Assembly: GCA_020161455.1 (NCBI GenBank)
Contig: JAIUNZ010000011.1
Location: 51,620-115,619 of the forward strand
DNA length: 64,000 nt
Reading direction: 5' to 3'
Source: Bacteroidota bacterium
Lineage (GTDB): Bacteria > Bacteroidota > Bacteroidia > Flavobacteriales > Flavobacteriaceae
Both the position numbers and the translations under genes were made by a program. How positions within the stretch are numbered: the stretch's first letter is position 1; every line of letters starts with the position of its first letter. Below are positions 45,401 through 54,399 of the stretch, piece by piece. The notes under the pieces were generated by a model, which ran no database searches, was not told the origin of the DNA, and saw only the letters and a list, made by a program, of their open reading frames with translations.

Positions 45401-46546
45401 TTAACAAATCAATATTCCATTAACAAATTTAATGTGATTTCCTATTGAGAAATCCGCTTTTTCATCCATTATTGGGAAATTGTTTTGTTTATTGAAATAA
45501 GCTGCTCCATTTGCATCAAATTCTTTGTGTCCAAAATAATCATCAAGATTATCAATTTGTGAAATATATGCTTCAAATTTAATTTTATCTTGCTGAAGAA
45601 CTTCTTTATAGTGCACTGCAAAATTCAAACATTTTTTATTAGAATCATAATCTATATTGACATTTTTGCACACAAAGTCGTGAAAATTAACATTATTTTG
45701 AGAAATTCTCAAATAATCTTCAATTTCATTACAAACTATATCGTTTTCGTAAACATATTGGATTCCCGAAAGTATTGCTATAAAAATATATTTTCGAGTA
45801 ATTTCTCGTTCATAATCATTAGGAAAATGTCCTGCTTCAAACAAAACGGTTGGTACATTTAAAAACTGAAACGTATCGCCAACACAATTTATATTAAAAG
45901 AATCATCATAGCGACCAACTTGACCAGGAATAAGTTTTTGCAATTCGTTATTCATAGCTACAATGATTGCTGCAGCTTTTTTTCTATTCACATTCCAATT
46001 TCTGTCTTCATCAAATGCTGGTGCCAAAAAAGAAACTGTTGCTGGTTTGCCAGTTGTTCCCGCACCATAAATAGTGCGCTGATCGTGTAAATTATAGCAG
46101 TAATCAGGTTGAAAGACATCAAAGACACTGCGCAAAACTTTACTTTCTGGTTGGGATAAGTCTTTTGCATCGCGATTCAAATCGATTTCATTGGCATTCT
46201 CTCTAGTATAAGCTGCTGCGCCATCAGGATTGAGCATTGGCAACAAACAAAAGGTAAAGTATTCTAATAAAGCTTTGCTTTCTGGCGAATTTGAATGCAG
46301 ATAGTTTATAAAATCAAACAATGCTTTGGTAGTGGTGCTTTCGTTTCCGTGCATTTGCGACCACATTAATATCTTGGTTTTTCCTTTACCTAATTCTAAT
46401 TTATAAATAGGTTTGTCAAGCACAGAACTTCCTATTATTTCGGCATTATATTTTTTTAATAATGGCTCAATGTGTTGCAAAGCAATGTATCTACCCGAAA
46501 TACTTTCTTCTTTATTTTCTTGAAATAAATTTGTATAATCTCTCAT
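45401..46546 (-). CDS. M14-family zinc carboxypeptidase
   Basis: A 381-residue protein with the M14 carboxypeptidase fold. Zinc ligands are in WSQMHGNESTTTKALFDF (H-x-x-E) and YNLHDQRTIYG; DLNRDAKDLSQPE has the substrate Arg, and FEAGHFPNDYEREITRKY holds the catalytic Glu region. No signal peptide is visible, so it is cytoplasmic. Its start overlaps by one base the stop of the acyltransferase gene (TAATG). Confidence 0.9.
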   Translation of the reverse strand: MRDYTNLFQENKEESISGRYIALQHIEPLLKKYNAEIIGSSVLDKPIYKLELGKGKTKILMWSQMHGNESTTTKALFDFINYLHSNSPESKALLEYFTFCLLPMLNPDGAAAYTRENANEIDLNRDAKDLSQPESKVLRSVFDVFQPDYCYNLHDQRTIYGAGTTGKPATVSFLAPAFDEDRNWNVNRKKAAAIIVAMNNELQKLIPGQVGRYDDSFNINCVGDTFQFLNVPTVLFEAGHFPNDYEREITRKYIFIAILSGIQYVYENDIVCNEIEDYLRISQNNVNFHDFVCKNVNIDYDSNKKCLNFAVHYKEVLQQDKIKFEAYISQIDNLDDYFGHKEFDANGAAYFNKQNNFPIMDEKADFSIGNHIKFVNGILIC

Positions 46547-47097
46547 TATAATTCAATTTGTTTTTCTGGATTTTTCCCTTTTACATCTTTAAAAAATATA
46601 GCTAATTCCTTTATATCTTGATCATAATTACCCGTTGGATGAAATGGTGTTCCTATTTTCACTTCTTTTTTTCCATAGTCAAATGCCACTGGAATTATAG
46701 GAACATTGGCTTTTAGAGCGATGTAGTAAAATCCTGTTTTGAGTTCTGTTACCTTTTTTCGAGTACCTTCGGGTGCTATGGCAAGTCTGAACACTTTTCT
46801 TGAATTAAAAATATCTACAATGGTATCGACTAAATTTTTTCCACCACTTCTATCTAAAGCAGCACCGCCAACATTTTTAAAATAATAACCAAATGGGAAT
46901 ACAAACAATTCTTTTTTGGCCACAAAATTCATTTCCATATTCATAATTCCTCTAGTAAAAATTCCAATAAAAAAATCGAAATTGCTTGTGTGAGGCATGA
47001 CCATCAAAATACATTTGGTAACTTTTTCATCAATAGTTCCACTGATTTTCCATCCCAAGAGCTTAAAAAAAATAAATTTATAAAGTAGTTTTCGCAT
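46546..47097 (-). CDS. PlsC-type 1-acylglycerol-3-phosphate acyltransferase
   Basis: A 183-residue acyltransferase. The catalytic H-x4-D is HTSNFD within VMPHTSNFDFFIG; the second motif is FAIAPEGTR-like RLAIAPEGTRKKVTELKTGFYYIALKANVPIIPVAFDY. It is short relative to PlsC (about 245), belonging to the compact group of Bacteroidetes. Substrate, lysophosphatidic acid or another lysolipid, is not certain. Confidence 0.87.
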   Translation of the reverse strand: MRKLLYKFIFFKLLGWKISGTIDEKVTKCILMVMPHTSNFDFFIGIFTRGIMNMEMNFVAKKELFVFPFGYYFKNVGGAALDRSGGKNLVDTIVDIFNSRKVFRLAIAPEGTRKKVTELKTGFYYIALKANVPIIPVAFDYGKKEVKIGTPFHPTGNYDQDIKELAIFFKDVKGKNPEKQIEL

Positions 47098-47108
47098 GGT
47101 TGTTATTT

Positions 47109-47141
47109 TTTGGTAAATTTAGTATTTATGTAGTATATTTG
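47109..47141 (+). promoter_or_regulatory. Promoter of the spermidine-synthase-like gene
   Basis: TTTG at 47109-47112 and a perfect -7 box TATATTTG at 47134-47141, separated by 21 bases. The start codon at 47159 is only 17 bases past the -7 box, implying a nearly leaderless mRNA. Confidence 0.55.
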
Positions 47142-47158
47142 AGAAAACAAGTCTATTA

Positions 47159-47821
47159 ATGCTACAAAAACTATTCAGTTATCTTATACCTGTAAACATC
47201 TACAAAAAAAAATCAGATGTAAGTCAATCACTTGAAGTGACTTGGAATAATGGTCAATTGGTGTTAGATAGTAAAAATACAAATTATTCTTATGGCAGTT
47301 TGCAGCGAATTCTTAGAAAAGGACTGAAATACATTGGATTTGAAAGAATAAAAAGATTTGAAAATGTGTTAGTGCTTGGTGTTGCTGGTGGAAGTGTTAT
47401 AAAAACTCTGGTGGAAGAAGTAAAATTCAAAGGCAAAATTACTGGTGTTGAAATAGACAAAGACATTGTAGCAATAGCTGAGAAATACTTTGGATTATCC
47501 AAAATTTCTAATCTTGAAATCATAATTGAAGATGCTTTTGAATTTGTTTTACGCACTAAAGACAAGTACGATTTAATCATCATTGATATTTTTCAAGACA
47601 CTACTATGCCCAACTTTTTATTTCAAGATTTTTTTATCAATCACATTAACTTACTACTTAAAGTAAATGGTTTTATCCTTTTTAACACTATGGTTATAAA
47701 TGAAAAAGATAATCAAAGAAATGCTGAATACAAATCAAAATTCAATGGTAACTATTCTTTAAGAATGTATCCAAAAGTTGAAGTGCATAATGAGTTGTTT
47801 ACCATCAAAAAGTTATCCTAA
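47159..47821 (+). CDS. Spermidine synthase-like methyltransferase-fold protein
   Basis: A 220-residue protein of the spermidine-synthase/PABMT type. The class I fold nucleotide motif is [18 protein letters not shown], then [20 protein letters not shown] and [23 protein letters not shown] with the acidic residue in place of the catalytic Asp. The N-terminal beta domain of full spermidine synthases is short. Whether it makes polyamines is doubtful. It overlaps the 3' end of kdsB by nine bases. Confidence 0.85.
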   Translation: MLQKLFSYLIPVNIYKKKSDVSQSLEVTWNNGQLVLDSKNTNYSYGSLQRILRKGLKYIGFERIKRFENVLVLGVAGGSVIKTLVEEVKFKGKITGVEIDKDIVAIAEKYFGLSKISNLEIIIEDAFEFVLRTKDKYDLIIIDIFQDTTMPNFLFQDFFINHINLLLKVNGFILFNTMVINEKDNQRNAEYKSKFNGNYSLRMYPKVEVHNELFTIKKLS

Positions 47822-48541
47822 TAACTTTCTTGCTTTCTCTAAATCTTCTGGCGTATCAATGCCAATGCTGCCTTGATGGGTTTCAACCATTTTTATGCGT
47901 TTGCCAAATTCAAGATAGCGCAGTTGTTCTAACTTTTCCGAGGCTTCAAGCGATTTCATGGGCAAATGATAAAAATCCAACAATGCTTGTTTTCTAAACG
48001 CATAAATTCCGATGTGTTTCATATAGCGAACGCCCACATTTTTCTCTCTTGGAAACGGAATAACGGAACGCGAAAAGTATAACGCAAAACCATTTTGATC
48101 GGTTACTACTTTTACATTATTAGGGTTGTTGATTTCTTCTTCATCGGTAATTTCAAACATCAACGAAGCCAAATCTACTTTTTTATCAAAATCAGTTCTA
48201 AAAACATCCAATACTTTTGCCAAAGGTTCGTCATTAATAAACGGTTCGTCACCTTGCACATTTACCACTATATCAACGTCTAAATTCTCAACTGCTTCGG
48301 CTATTCTATCGCTGCCACTCTCGTGTTCCTTGATACTCATAATGGCTTTTCCGCCATGCGAAACAATTTCATCATATATCAAAATACTATCGGTTACCAC
48401 AAAAACATCGTCAAAAAGTTGCGTGTTTTTTGCCGCTTCATACGTGCGTTGAATAACGGTTTTTCCACCCAAATCTTGCAGTAACTTGGCAGGAAAACGT
48501 GTAGAAGCATAACGAGCAGGAATAACAGCGATGATTTTCAT
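47813..48541 (-). CDS. kdsB: 3-deoxy-manno-octulosonate cytidylyltransferase
   Basis: A 242-residue nucleotidyltransferase that activates Kdo as CMP-Kdo for lipopolysaccharide inner core synthesis. The motif [28 protein letters not shown] at the N terminus, [11 protein letters not shown] and [18 protein letters not shown] ... EQLRYLEFG are diagnostic. Length is typical (248 in E. coli). The other Kdo genes are not in the window. Confidence 0.96.
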   Translation of the reverse strand: MKIIAVIPARYASTRFPAKLLQDLGGKTVIQRTYEAAKNTQLFDDVFVVTDSILIYDEIVSHGGKAIMSIKEHESGSDRIAEAVENLDVDIVVNVQGDEPFINDEPLAKVLDVFRTDFDKKVDLASLMFEITDEEEINNPNNVKVVTDQNGFALYFSRSVIPFPREKNVGVRYMKHIGIYAFRKQALLDFYHLPMKSLEASEKLEQLRYLEFGKRIKMVETHQGSIGIDTPEDLEKARKLLG

Positions 48542-49127
48542 TGGAATACAATTTTAAAGTGGCTAAGTTACAAAGTTTGCATCATTTTTTTGGAAGTTTA
48601 TCATTTGGCTTTATTTTTTTGTGTGGCAAAATGGTTTAATAGTGAAAAGAACCTTTCAAACTACTTGGGAAACATGTTTTACAATGAAAAGAACCTTTCA
48701 AACTGCTTGGGAAGCATGTTTTACAATAAAAAGAACCTTTCAAACTGCTTGGGAAGCTTCTTTTCAATGTTGAGAGCCTTCCAAACTACTTGGGAAGCAT
48801 TTTTTACAATAAAAAGAACCTTTCAAACTACTTGGGAAGCTTCTTTTTAATGCTGAGAACCTTTTGCCAACTGACGGAAGGTTCTTTTAAAGTGTTGAGA
48901 GCCTTTTGCCAACTGACGGAAGGTTCTTTTAAAGTGTTGAGAGCCTTTTGCCAATTGCCGAGAGGTTCTTTTAAAGTGTTGAGAGCCTTTTGCCAACTGA
49001 CGGAAGGTTCTTTTAACTTTTATAGCTAAGTTACTTAGTATCGTTTTATTATTTACTATATATTAGCGGAAGAGAATAATTACGAATTTGAATTAAATTA
49101 AATTAAACTCATCAAATCAGATTAATT
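48542..49127. other. Intergenic region between kdsB and the next gene
   Basis: No gene is supported. Nearly the whole interval is a nine-unit 42-bp array (48645-49020). Open frames of 60-90 codons across it result from the repeat period being a multiple of three and shift with the sequence variants. Confidence 0.65.
48645..49020 (+). repeat. Nine-unit 42-bp tandem hairpin array
   Basis: Nine consecutive 42-base units without indels. Units 1-5 carry AGAACCTTTCAAACTACTTGG; units 6-9 carry GAACCTT-TTGCCAACTGACGG-AAGGTTC-TTTT, a seven-base stem with a T tract that looks like an intrinsic terminator on the plus strand. Units 7 and 9 are identical over most of their length. The array begins about 100 bases from the kdsB start and ends about 108 bases before the next gene. 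Confidence 0.85.
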
Positions 49128-49934
49128 ATGAAATCCATTTATCTTCTACTCATCTTATTCCTTTTTTCGTTTAGTACTCCTAAGATTAGAGATTTTGACA
49201 AAGATTATACCCAAGAATTATTAGGCAAAATAAAATCGATAACAATAAAAACTTATGAATATAAATATGTTGATAAGGATACCGTTATGTGGGCAAAAAC
49301 AATTGTTCAAAATTTTGATACAAATAATACTATTATCAATGAAAAATTTATCTCGGAATTTGATGAATATGAAAATGCATTTAAGTATCAAAATGGTTTG
49401 TTAGTTGAGAAAAAAGCGGTTGGAGATAAAAATAATTATACAACTGCCTATAAATATGATGAAAACAACAATCAAATTGAAGAAAAGTCGTTTAATAACA
49501 ATACTTTTTTTGTGCAGAAAGAGAGAAAATTTGATAAGTACAGAAATGTTATTGAAGAAAAATATACTTCATTTGGTAAAGAAGTAAGAAAAACTGAAAT
49601 GGAATATGATTATAAAAAGAAATTTTATCTCTCAAAAACAGCAATCGATACTTTTAAATTAATTTTTTCAACTTCAAAAAAAGAGTTCAATAAGAAAGGA
49701 TATATCACCAAATATCAACCATTAAATTTTTATAAAACATTTGATTTTCAAACCTATGAAATAGACAAAAAAGGGAATTTAACAAAAAAGACTTTGTATA
49801 AAAACGACAACACTATTATAGAAACCGTTACCTATAAAAACACTTATGACAAAAAGGGCAACATCATTGTTAGAGAACGTTTTTTAAATAATAAATTGTT
49901 GGAAAAAACAACTTATGATATAGTTTATTTATAA
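49128..49934 (+). CDS. Exported protein with YD/RHS-like repeats
   Basis: A 268-residue protein with an N-terminal signal peptide (LLLILFLFSFSTP). The body has repeats of the pattern Y-x-Y-D-x-x-N-N-x-I-x-E: TAYKYDENNNQIEEKSFN, RKFDKYRNVIEEKYTS, TYEIDKKGNLTKKTLYKN, YDKKGNIIVRERF. This is the sugar-binding YD motif of RHS proteins and of small Bacteroidetes secreted proteins. No toxin domain is present. Function unknown. Confidence 0.75.
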   Translation: MKSIYLLLILFLFSFSTPKIRDFDKDYTQELLGKIKSITIKTYEYKYVDKDTVMWAKTIVQNFDTNNTIINEKFISEFDEYENAFKYQNGLLVEKKAVGDKNNYTTAYKYDENNNQIEEKSFNNNTFFVQKERKFDKYRNVIEEKYTSFGKEVRKTEMEYDYKKKFYLSKTAIDTFKLIFSTSKKEFNKKGYITKYQPLNFYKTFDFQTYEIDKKGNLTKKTLYKNDNTIIETVTYKNTYDKKGNIIVRERFLNNKLLEKTTYDIVYL

Positions 49935-49938
49935 AAGT

Positions 49939-51360
49939 TTATTCCTCAAAACTTTCCTCTTTAAACCCAATTAAATACAATTTGTCTTTGGCACGTGTAA
50001 TGGCGGTGTACAACCAGCGAACGTAATCAACAGTAATGCCATCGGGCAGATAGGGTTGTTCTATAAAAACGGTGTTCCATTGTCCGCCTTGGCTTTTGTG
50101 ACAGGTGATGGCGTAGGAGAATTTTACTTGCAAGGCGTTGAAATATTCGTTGCTTTTTACTTTCATAAACTTTCGGTATTGCGATTCGCCTTCGTAATCT
50201 TTCATCACTTCTTGATAGAGTTTGTTACTTTCTTCGTAAGTTAATGATGGCGATTCGCTGGTAATGGTATTGAGTAATACGATGGTTTCAAAGGGTTTTT
50301 GATTGGGATAATCTACCATTCTAATTTTTACTTTGGCAAAATTAAATCCGTATAATTCTTTGAACGCAAAGATTTCTAATACTTCCACAATGTCACCATT
50401 GGCAATAAACCCGGCTTCGTCGGAGTCTTTGAGCCAGAAGTAATTGTTTTTGACCACCATCAAAAAATCGCCAACAGAGAGATCGCTTTCTTTGTCAAGA
50501 ATTTTGGTTCTAATTTGTTGGTTGTATTGGTTGGCTCTTTTGTTAGAGCGCACAATAAAGCAGGTGTCTTCTATGCTATAGTTTCGATACGCACTTTCTA
50601 TGGCATCTTGAATATCAAAACCATCTGTCAAACGCACTATGTCTTTAAAGCCACGAAGGTGAAACTGAAACTCGGTAATAAAACTGTCTTTCAACAACTC
50701 GCGCAATTGTGTGGCATTGTATAAAATACCCGATGCTTCGGCTTGTCGCATTACTTCATCTAACTCGATTGAAAACACTTCTTTGTGATAATGCATAGAC
50801 AAAGTATCGCTATTCAATGCCGGACTAATATCTAATTGTACTGGTGGCAACTGCGCCGTATCGCCTATCAAAATCATCTTGCAATCGGTGCCACTATAAA
50901 CATAGGAAATCAAATCGTCGAGCAACGAACCGTTTTCATACAACTTCGAATCGGATTCGGTATCAGAAATCATGGACGATTCATCAATGATAAATACTGT
51001 GTTTTTGTGTTTGTTTTGTTTTAGCGTAAAACCAACCGAACCGTTGCTGCTTTTCTTTGGAAAATAGATTTTTTTGTGAATAGTAAAAGCTTCTTTGTTG
51101 GAATAATTGGCAATCACTTTGGCCGCTCTACCCGTTGGTGCCAGCAAGACATATTTTTTTTTGATAGAAAATAAATTATTAACCAACTCCGAAATGACGG
51201 TCGTTTTCCCAGTTCCGGCATATCCTTTTAGAAGAAATAGTTCGTCGGAATTGGTATTGGTTAGAAAAACAGCTATCTGCTGAAAAAAAATATCTTGTTT
51301 TACAGTAGGCGCAAAAGGAAATTTGTTTTTTAAAACATTGTAAAACTGGCTTGAAGTCAT
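49939..51360 (-). CDS. RecD-like ATP-dependent DNA helicase
   Basis: A 473-residue superfamily 1 helicase. Walker A is LKGYAGTGKTTVISELV, Walker B VFIIDESSMISD, motif III ILIGDTAQLPPV, and the C-terminal UvrD-like part YAITCHKSQGGQWNTVFIEQPY and RWLYTAITRAKDKLYLIG. It resembles RecD2/Dda-type helicases without the RecD N-terminal domain. A role in recombinational repair or fork processing is likely. Convergent with the preceding gene, five bases apart. Confidence 0.88.
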   Translation of the reverse strand: MTSSQFYNVLKNKFPFAPTVKQDIFFQQIAVFLTNTNSDELFLLKGYAGTGKTTVISELVNNLFSIKKKYVLLAPTGRAAKVIANYSNKEAFTIHKKIYFPKKSSNGSVGFTLKQNKHKNTVFIIDESSMISDTESDSKLYENGSLLDDLISYVYSGTDCKMILIGDTAQLPPVQLDISPALNSDTLSMHYHKEVFSIELDEVMRQAEASGILYNATQLRELLKDSFITEFQFHLRGFKDIVRLTDGFDIQDAIESAYRNYSIEDTCFIVRSNKRANQYNQQIRTKILDKESDLSVGDFLMVVKNNYFWLKDSDEAGFIANGDIVEVLEIFAFKELYGFNFAKVKIRMVDYPNQKPFETIVLLNTITSESPSLTYEESNKLYQEVMKDYEGESQYRKFMKVKSNEYFNALQVKFSYAITCHKSQGGQWNTVFIEQPYLPDGITVDYVRWLYTAITRAKDKLYLIGFKEESFEE

Positions 51361-51527
51361 TACTGTATTTAATATATAAGAACTTCAAAGATACGCATAG
51401 ATATGATAATACAAATTAATACAAACCATTTATATACTCAGTGATTTTAGATTTGAAATAAATTATTCTATTGCAATTGAATTTGAATTTCGTAAGTTTG
51501 TTTTTTTTAAAAAAAGGCAACCAAACT

Positions 51528-52340
51528 ATGTGGCAAAACACCAGCATAATCGATAAGATGTATAAAAAGTTAGCAATTCAAGTCTCATTAAGCGGTCTGT
51601 CGTTTGCTTGTTTCGATACTCTTACCAATAAAGTCATTTCTTTAAAAAAGATTCCTTTAGAAAAATTTGAAAAAAACACCACCATAGAAGAACTGTTCAG
51701 TAATGCCTTTCTGAAGTACGAAGAACTCAAAGCAGGATACGACCAAGTAGTTGTGCTACACAGCAACAATTTATCAACCTTTGTTCCAACACCTCTTTTT
51801 GACGAAGAATACATCGGAAGCTATCTCCAATTCAACACTAAAGTCTTTGAAACCGATTTCTTTGCCTTTGACACTTTAGAAAACTATCAAATGCACAATG
51901 TTTATATACCTTATGTAAACATGAATAACTTCTTCATAGACCAATTCGGAACCTTTGATTATAAACACGCCAACAGTATTCTAGTAGAAAAAATCCTTGA
52001 TTTATCAAAGAACAGTTACGAACACAAGATGTACATCCATGTTAGTGAAACTCACTTTGAAATCATCGTAATCAGAAATCAAAAGCTAGAACTCTATAAT
52101 TCTTTTGAGTACAAAACCCCCGAAGACTTTCTATATTACGTCTTATTCACCGCAGAGCAGTTACATCTAAACCCAGAAAGTTTCCCTTTAGAACTCCTAG
52201 GAACTATAGACGAAGAGCATCCTCTATTCAAAATAGCATACCAATACATCCGAAATGTTTCACTACTAGAAGTTGATGCTACCAACAATCAATTCTCCGA
52301 AAAAGAATTAAGAGAACATTTTATACTGTTACACTCATGA
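51528..52340 (+). CDS. DUF3822-family protein
   Basis: A 270-residue protein. KKLAIQVSLSGLSFACFDTLTNKVISLKKI, followed by QVVVLHSNNLSTFVPTPLFDEEYIGSYLQFNTK, is the DUF3822 opening; it resembles an actin-like fold related to the MreB/FtsA superfamily in Bacteroidetes. Function unknown. ATG at 51528 chosen because the family begins near there; the frame extends to 51471. It overlaps rsmD by four bases (ATGA), a strict and conserved arrangement. Confidence 0.85.
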   Translation: MWQNTSIIDKMYKKLAIQVSLSGLSFACFDTLTNKVISLKKIPLEKFEKNTTIEELFSNAFLKYEELKAGYDQVVVLHSNNLSTFVPTPLFDEEYIGSYLQFNTKVFETDFFAFDTLENYQMHNVYIPYVNMNNFFIDQFGTFDYKHANSILVEKILDLSKNSYEHKMYIHVSETHFEIIVIRNQKLELYNSFEYKTPEDFLYYVLFTAEQLHLNPESFPLELLGTIDEEHPLFKIAYQYIRNVSLLEVDATNNQFSEKELREHFILLHS

Positions 52341-52885
52341 GAATAATTTCTGGAAAATATAAAGGAAGAAGGATTCAAGCACCAAAGAATTTACCTGTTC
52401 GCCCAACGACGGATATGAGCAAAGAAGCCTTGTTTAACATCTTGAACAATCAATTTAACTTTAGTGAACTGACCATTCTTGATTTATTTGCCGGAACAGG
52501 AAACATTAGTTATGAGTTTGCCTCACGTGGTAGCGATACCATTGTTTGTGTAGATGGTGATATGGGTTGTGTCAACTTCATCCGTAAAACCGCTGCCGAA
52601 TTTGAGTTTGATATTGTTCCTATAAAATCGGATGTATTTGCCTTTTTAGAAAAACACCAAGAAAGTTACGATATTGTTTTTGCCGATCCGCCTTATGATA
52701 TGGCGCAAAAGGACTTTGAAAAAATTCCCGAATTGGTTTTTAAAAACAACCTTGTTGCTAATGAAGGTGTCTTAGTTATTGAACACTCCAAACATACCAA
52801 GTTAGACCATTTGCAACATTTTTCTTCTGCCAGAAATTATGGTGGTTCAGTATTTAGTTTCTTTGAACTAAAATCTGAGGAATAA
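52337..52885 (+). CDS. rsmD: 16S rRNA (guanine966-N2)-methyltransferase
   Basis: A 182-residue Rossmann-fold methyltransferase. SAM site LTILDLFAGTGNISYEFASRG and the catalytic D-P-P-Y in VFADPPYDMAQ are clear; the N terminus MRIISGKYKGRRI and PVRPTTDMSKEALFNIL is the RsmD signature. It modifies G966 in small-subunit rRNA. Coupled to the upstream DUF3822 gene by a four-base overlap. Confidence 0.95.
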   Translation: MRIISGKYKGRRIQAPKNLPVRPTTDMSKEALFNILNNQFNFSELTILDLFAGTGNISYEFASRGSDTIVCVDGDMGCVNFIRKTAAEFEFDIVPIKSDVFAFLEKHQESYDIVFADPPYDMAQKDFEKIPELVFKNNLVANEGVLVIEHSKHTKLDHLQHFSSARNYGGSVFSFFELKSEE

Positions 52886-52886
52886 T

Positions 52887-53555
52887 TTATACCTCAAAGA
52901 TGAGTGATTCTGATTTTGCTCCCAAGTCGAGTAAGATAGTAGTAATCTCTTTTACAAAATCATCTGGACCACAAACATAAAAATGTTGACTAAAATCAAT
53001 GATGTTTTCAATCAAATAGTTTCGGTCAATTCTGCGTTCTCTATATCCTATTACGTTTTGTCTAGTAAGCACATTCACAAAATCTTTCTTGAGCATTCGA
53101 AATAATTCTTCACCCATGATAATATCGTCCATGGTTTTATTTACATAAATCAAACGATTACCTCGAAGCGCATTCTTATTGTATAAATCTCTAAAGATGG
53201 ATATAAAAGGTGTTATACCAGAACCCGCAGCAATGAAAACACCTGGTTTTTCATAATGTATTGCACCAAAAACATCATGAATAATGAGTTCATCACCAGC
53301 ATTTACTTTACCCAACAACTTCGTTACACCGTTGTGGTCACTATAAATCTTAATCATAAACTCAAGATACTTTGCATCTCTAAGATTGGTAAAAGTAAAA
53401 GGTCTTATTTCATCTTTCCATTCGGGAAGATTTATAGAAACTACAGTAGCTTGTCCTGGAATAAAATCATATCCTTCAGGCTTTTCAACTTTAAATCGTT
53501 TTACATCATGCGTTATAAAACGAGCTTCCAATACTTTTACAATGTGAGCACTCAT
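52887..53555 (-). CDS. FNR-type flavin oxidoreductase
   Basis: A 222-residue ferredoxin-NADP reductase-like protein. FAD site RPFTFTN, nucleotide site IAAGSGITPFISIFRDL, and the C-terminal HFYVCGPDDFVKEI are visible. It has no iron-sulfur or heme domain, so it is a stand-alone reductase whose electron partner is unknown. Its stop is one base from that of rsmD, converging. Confidence 0.87.
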   Translation of the reverse strand: MSAHIVKVLEARFITHDVKRFKVEKPEGYDFIPGQATVVSINLPEWKDEIRPFTFTNLRDAKYLEFMIKIYSDHNGVTKLLGKVNAGDELIIHDVFGAIHYEKPGVFIAAGSGITPFISIFRDLYNKNALRGNRLIYVNKTMDDIIMGEELFRMLKKDFVNVLTRQNVIGYRERRIDRNYLIENIIDFSQHFYVCGPDDFVKEITTILLDLGAKSESLIFEV

Positions 53556-53590
53556 AGTATTTTAATTAATTTTGAATATATTAAAAAAAA

Positions 53591-53892
53591 GCAGACCTAT
53601 AAGCCGGATTCTGTATCCGCCGAGGCGGACTCTTATCATTTATCTAGACCAACAATTACTCGTTGGTTCAAGCTTCCTACCCTTCGACAACGGACGAGTA
53701 ATCCTTAAATGCCGATATACTTGGAATTTCACCGCATAGAGTTTACCTGGTTTCACTACAGCATTACCTGTACCTGCTTTCTGTTGCACTTGTCCTTCCG
53801 CTGTGGCGGTGACGGATGTTATCCGTTATGCTACTCTGTGGTGTCCGGACTTTCCTCTCCCAATTACTCAGGAACGATAAGACGGTCTGCGG
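53591..53892 (-). ncRNA. rnpB: RNase P RNA
   Basis: On the minus strand the universally conserved GAGAGGAAAGTCCGGACACC follows the 5' helix, and later come ACAGAAAGCAGGTACAG, GTGAAACCAGGTAAACTC and, near the 3' end, ATCCGGCTTATAGGTCTGC. The P1 helix is GCAGACC at the 5' end with GGTCTGC at the 3' end (53884-53890 and 53591-53597). About 302 bases, short but complete class A. This is the catalytic RNA that matures tRNA 5' ends. Confidence 0.95.
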
Positions 53893-53997
53893 AACAAAGG
53901 TAGAATTTTAAATTTTAGATATTAAATATTGATATTAGATATTTCTTAAGACTTTTGAGTTTTTGATTTTGTATATTTATAAATAAATAATCAAATC

Positions 53998-54294
53998 ATG
54001 GAAAAGAGTTATCACTACGCATCTGTAATAAAAGCATTAGAAGAATTAAAAGCTAAAGGATTTACGCTTGACTTCAATCTTCAAGAAGAAGTTATCATAC
54101 AAAATCCTAACGATTATGAAATCATACACATATATAGATATGAAGGAGAATCCAATCCTGACGATTCTGCTGTAGTTTACGGCATTCAATCTAAACATGG
54201 TGAAAATGGTGTCTTCGTAGCAGGTTATTCTGCCAATTCCGAAAGTCAAGCTGCTAAAGTTTTGAGAGAAATCAGTATTAAAAGAAAACTATAA
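53998..54294 (+). CDS. Conserved small cytoplasmic protein
   Basis: A 98-residue protein without signal or membrane segment: [22 protein letters not shown], then [35 protein letters not shown]. The family is common in Bacteroidetes and is often mislabelled phosphoribosylpyrophosphate synthetase; it has no PRPP-synthase motifs. Function unknown. Confidence 0.75.
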   Translation: MEKSYHYASVIKALEELKAKGFTLDFNLQEEVIIQNPNDYEIIHIYRYEGESNPDDSAVVYGIQSKHGENGVFVAGYSANSESQAAKVLREISIKRKL

Positions 54295-54374
54295 TCGTTA
54301 CATCTTATTCACAAAGTGCTGAAAACTTTTCATCAAATATGTGCTTAACCAATTTATCAAACCAACAAAAATTA

Positions 54375-54382
54375 TATATTTG
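54375..54382 (+). promoter_or_regulatory. dnaX -7 element
   Basis: A perfect TATATTTG lies 18 bases upstream of the dnaX start. A clear TTTG is not seen at the right distance, so the promoter is assigned on one box only. Confidence 0.45.
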
Positions 54383-54399
54383 TAATCCAATAAAAACCT

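Noticed and set aside
48645-49020. CRISPR array
   Set aside because: Units are contiguous 42-mers without unique spacers and no cas gene is in the window.
48590-49029. Short frames across the second 42-bp array
   Set aside because: Reading frame shifts between units and the minus strand has regular stops in units 1-5. The DNA hairpins explain the pattern better.
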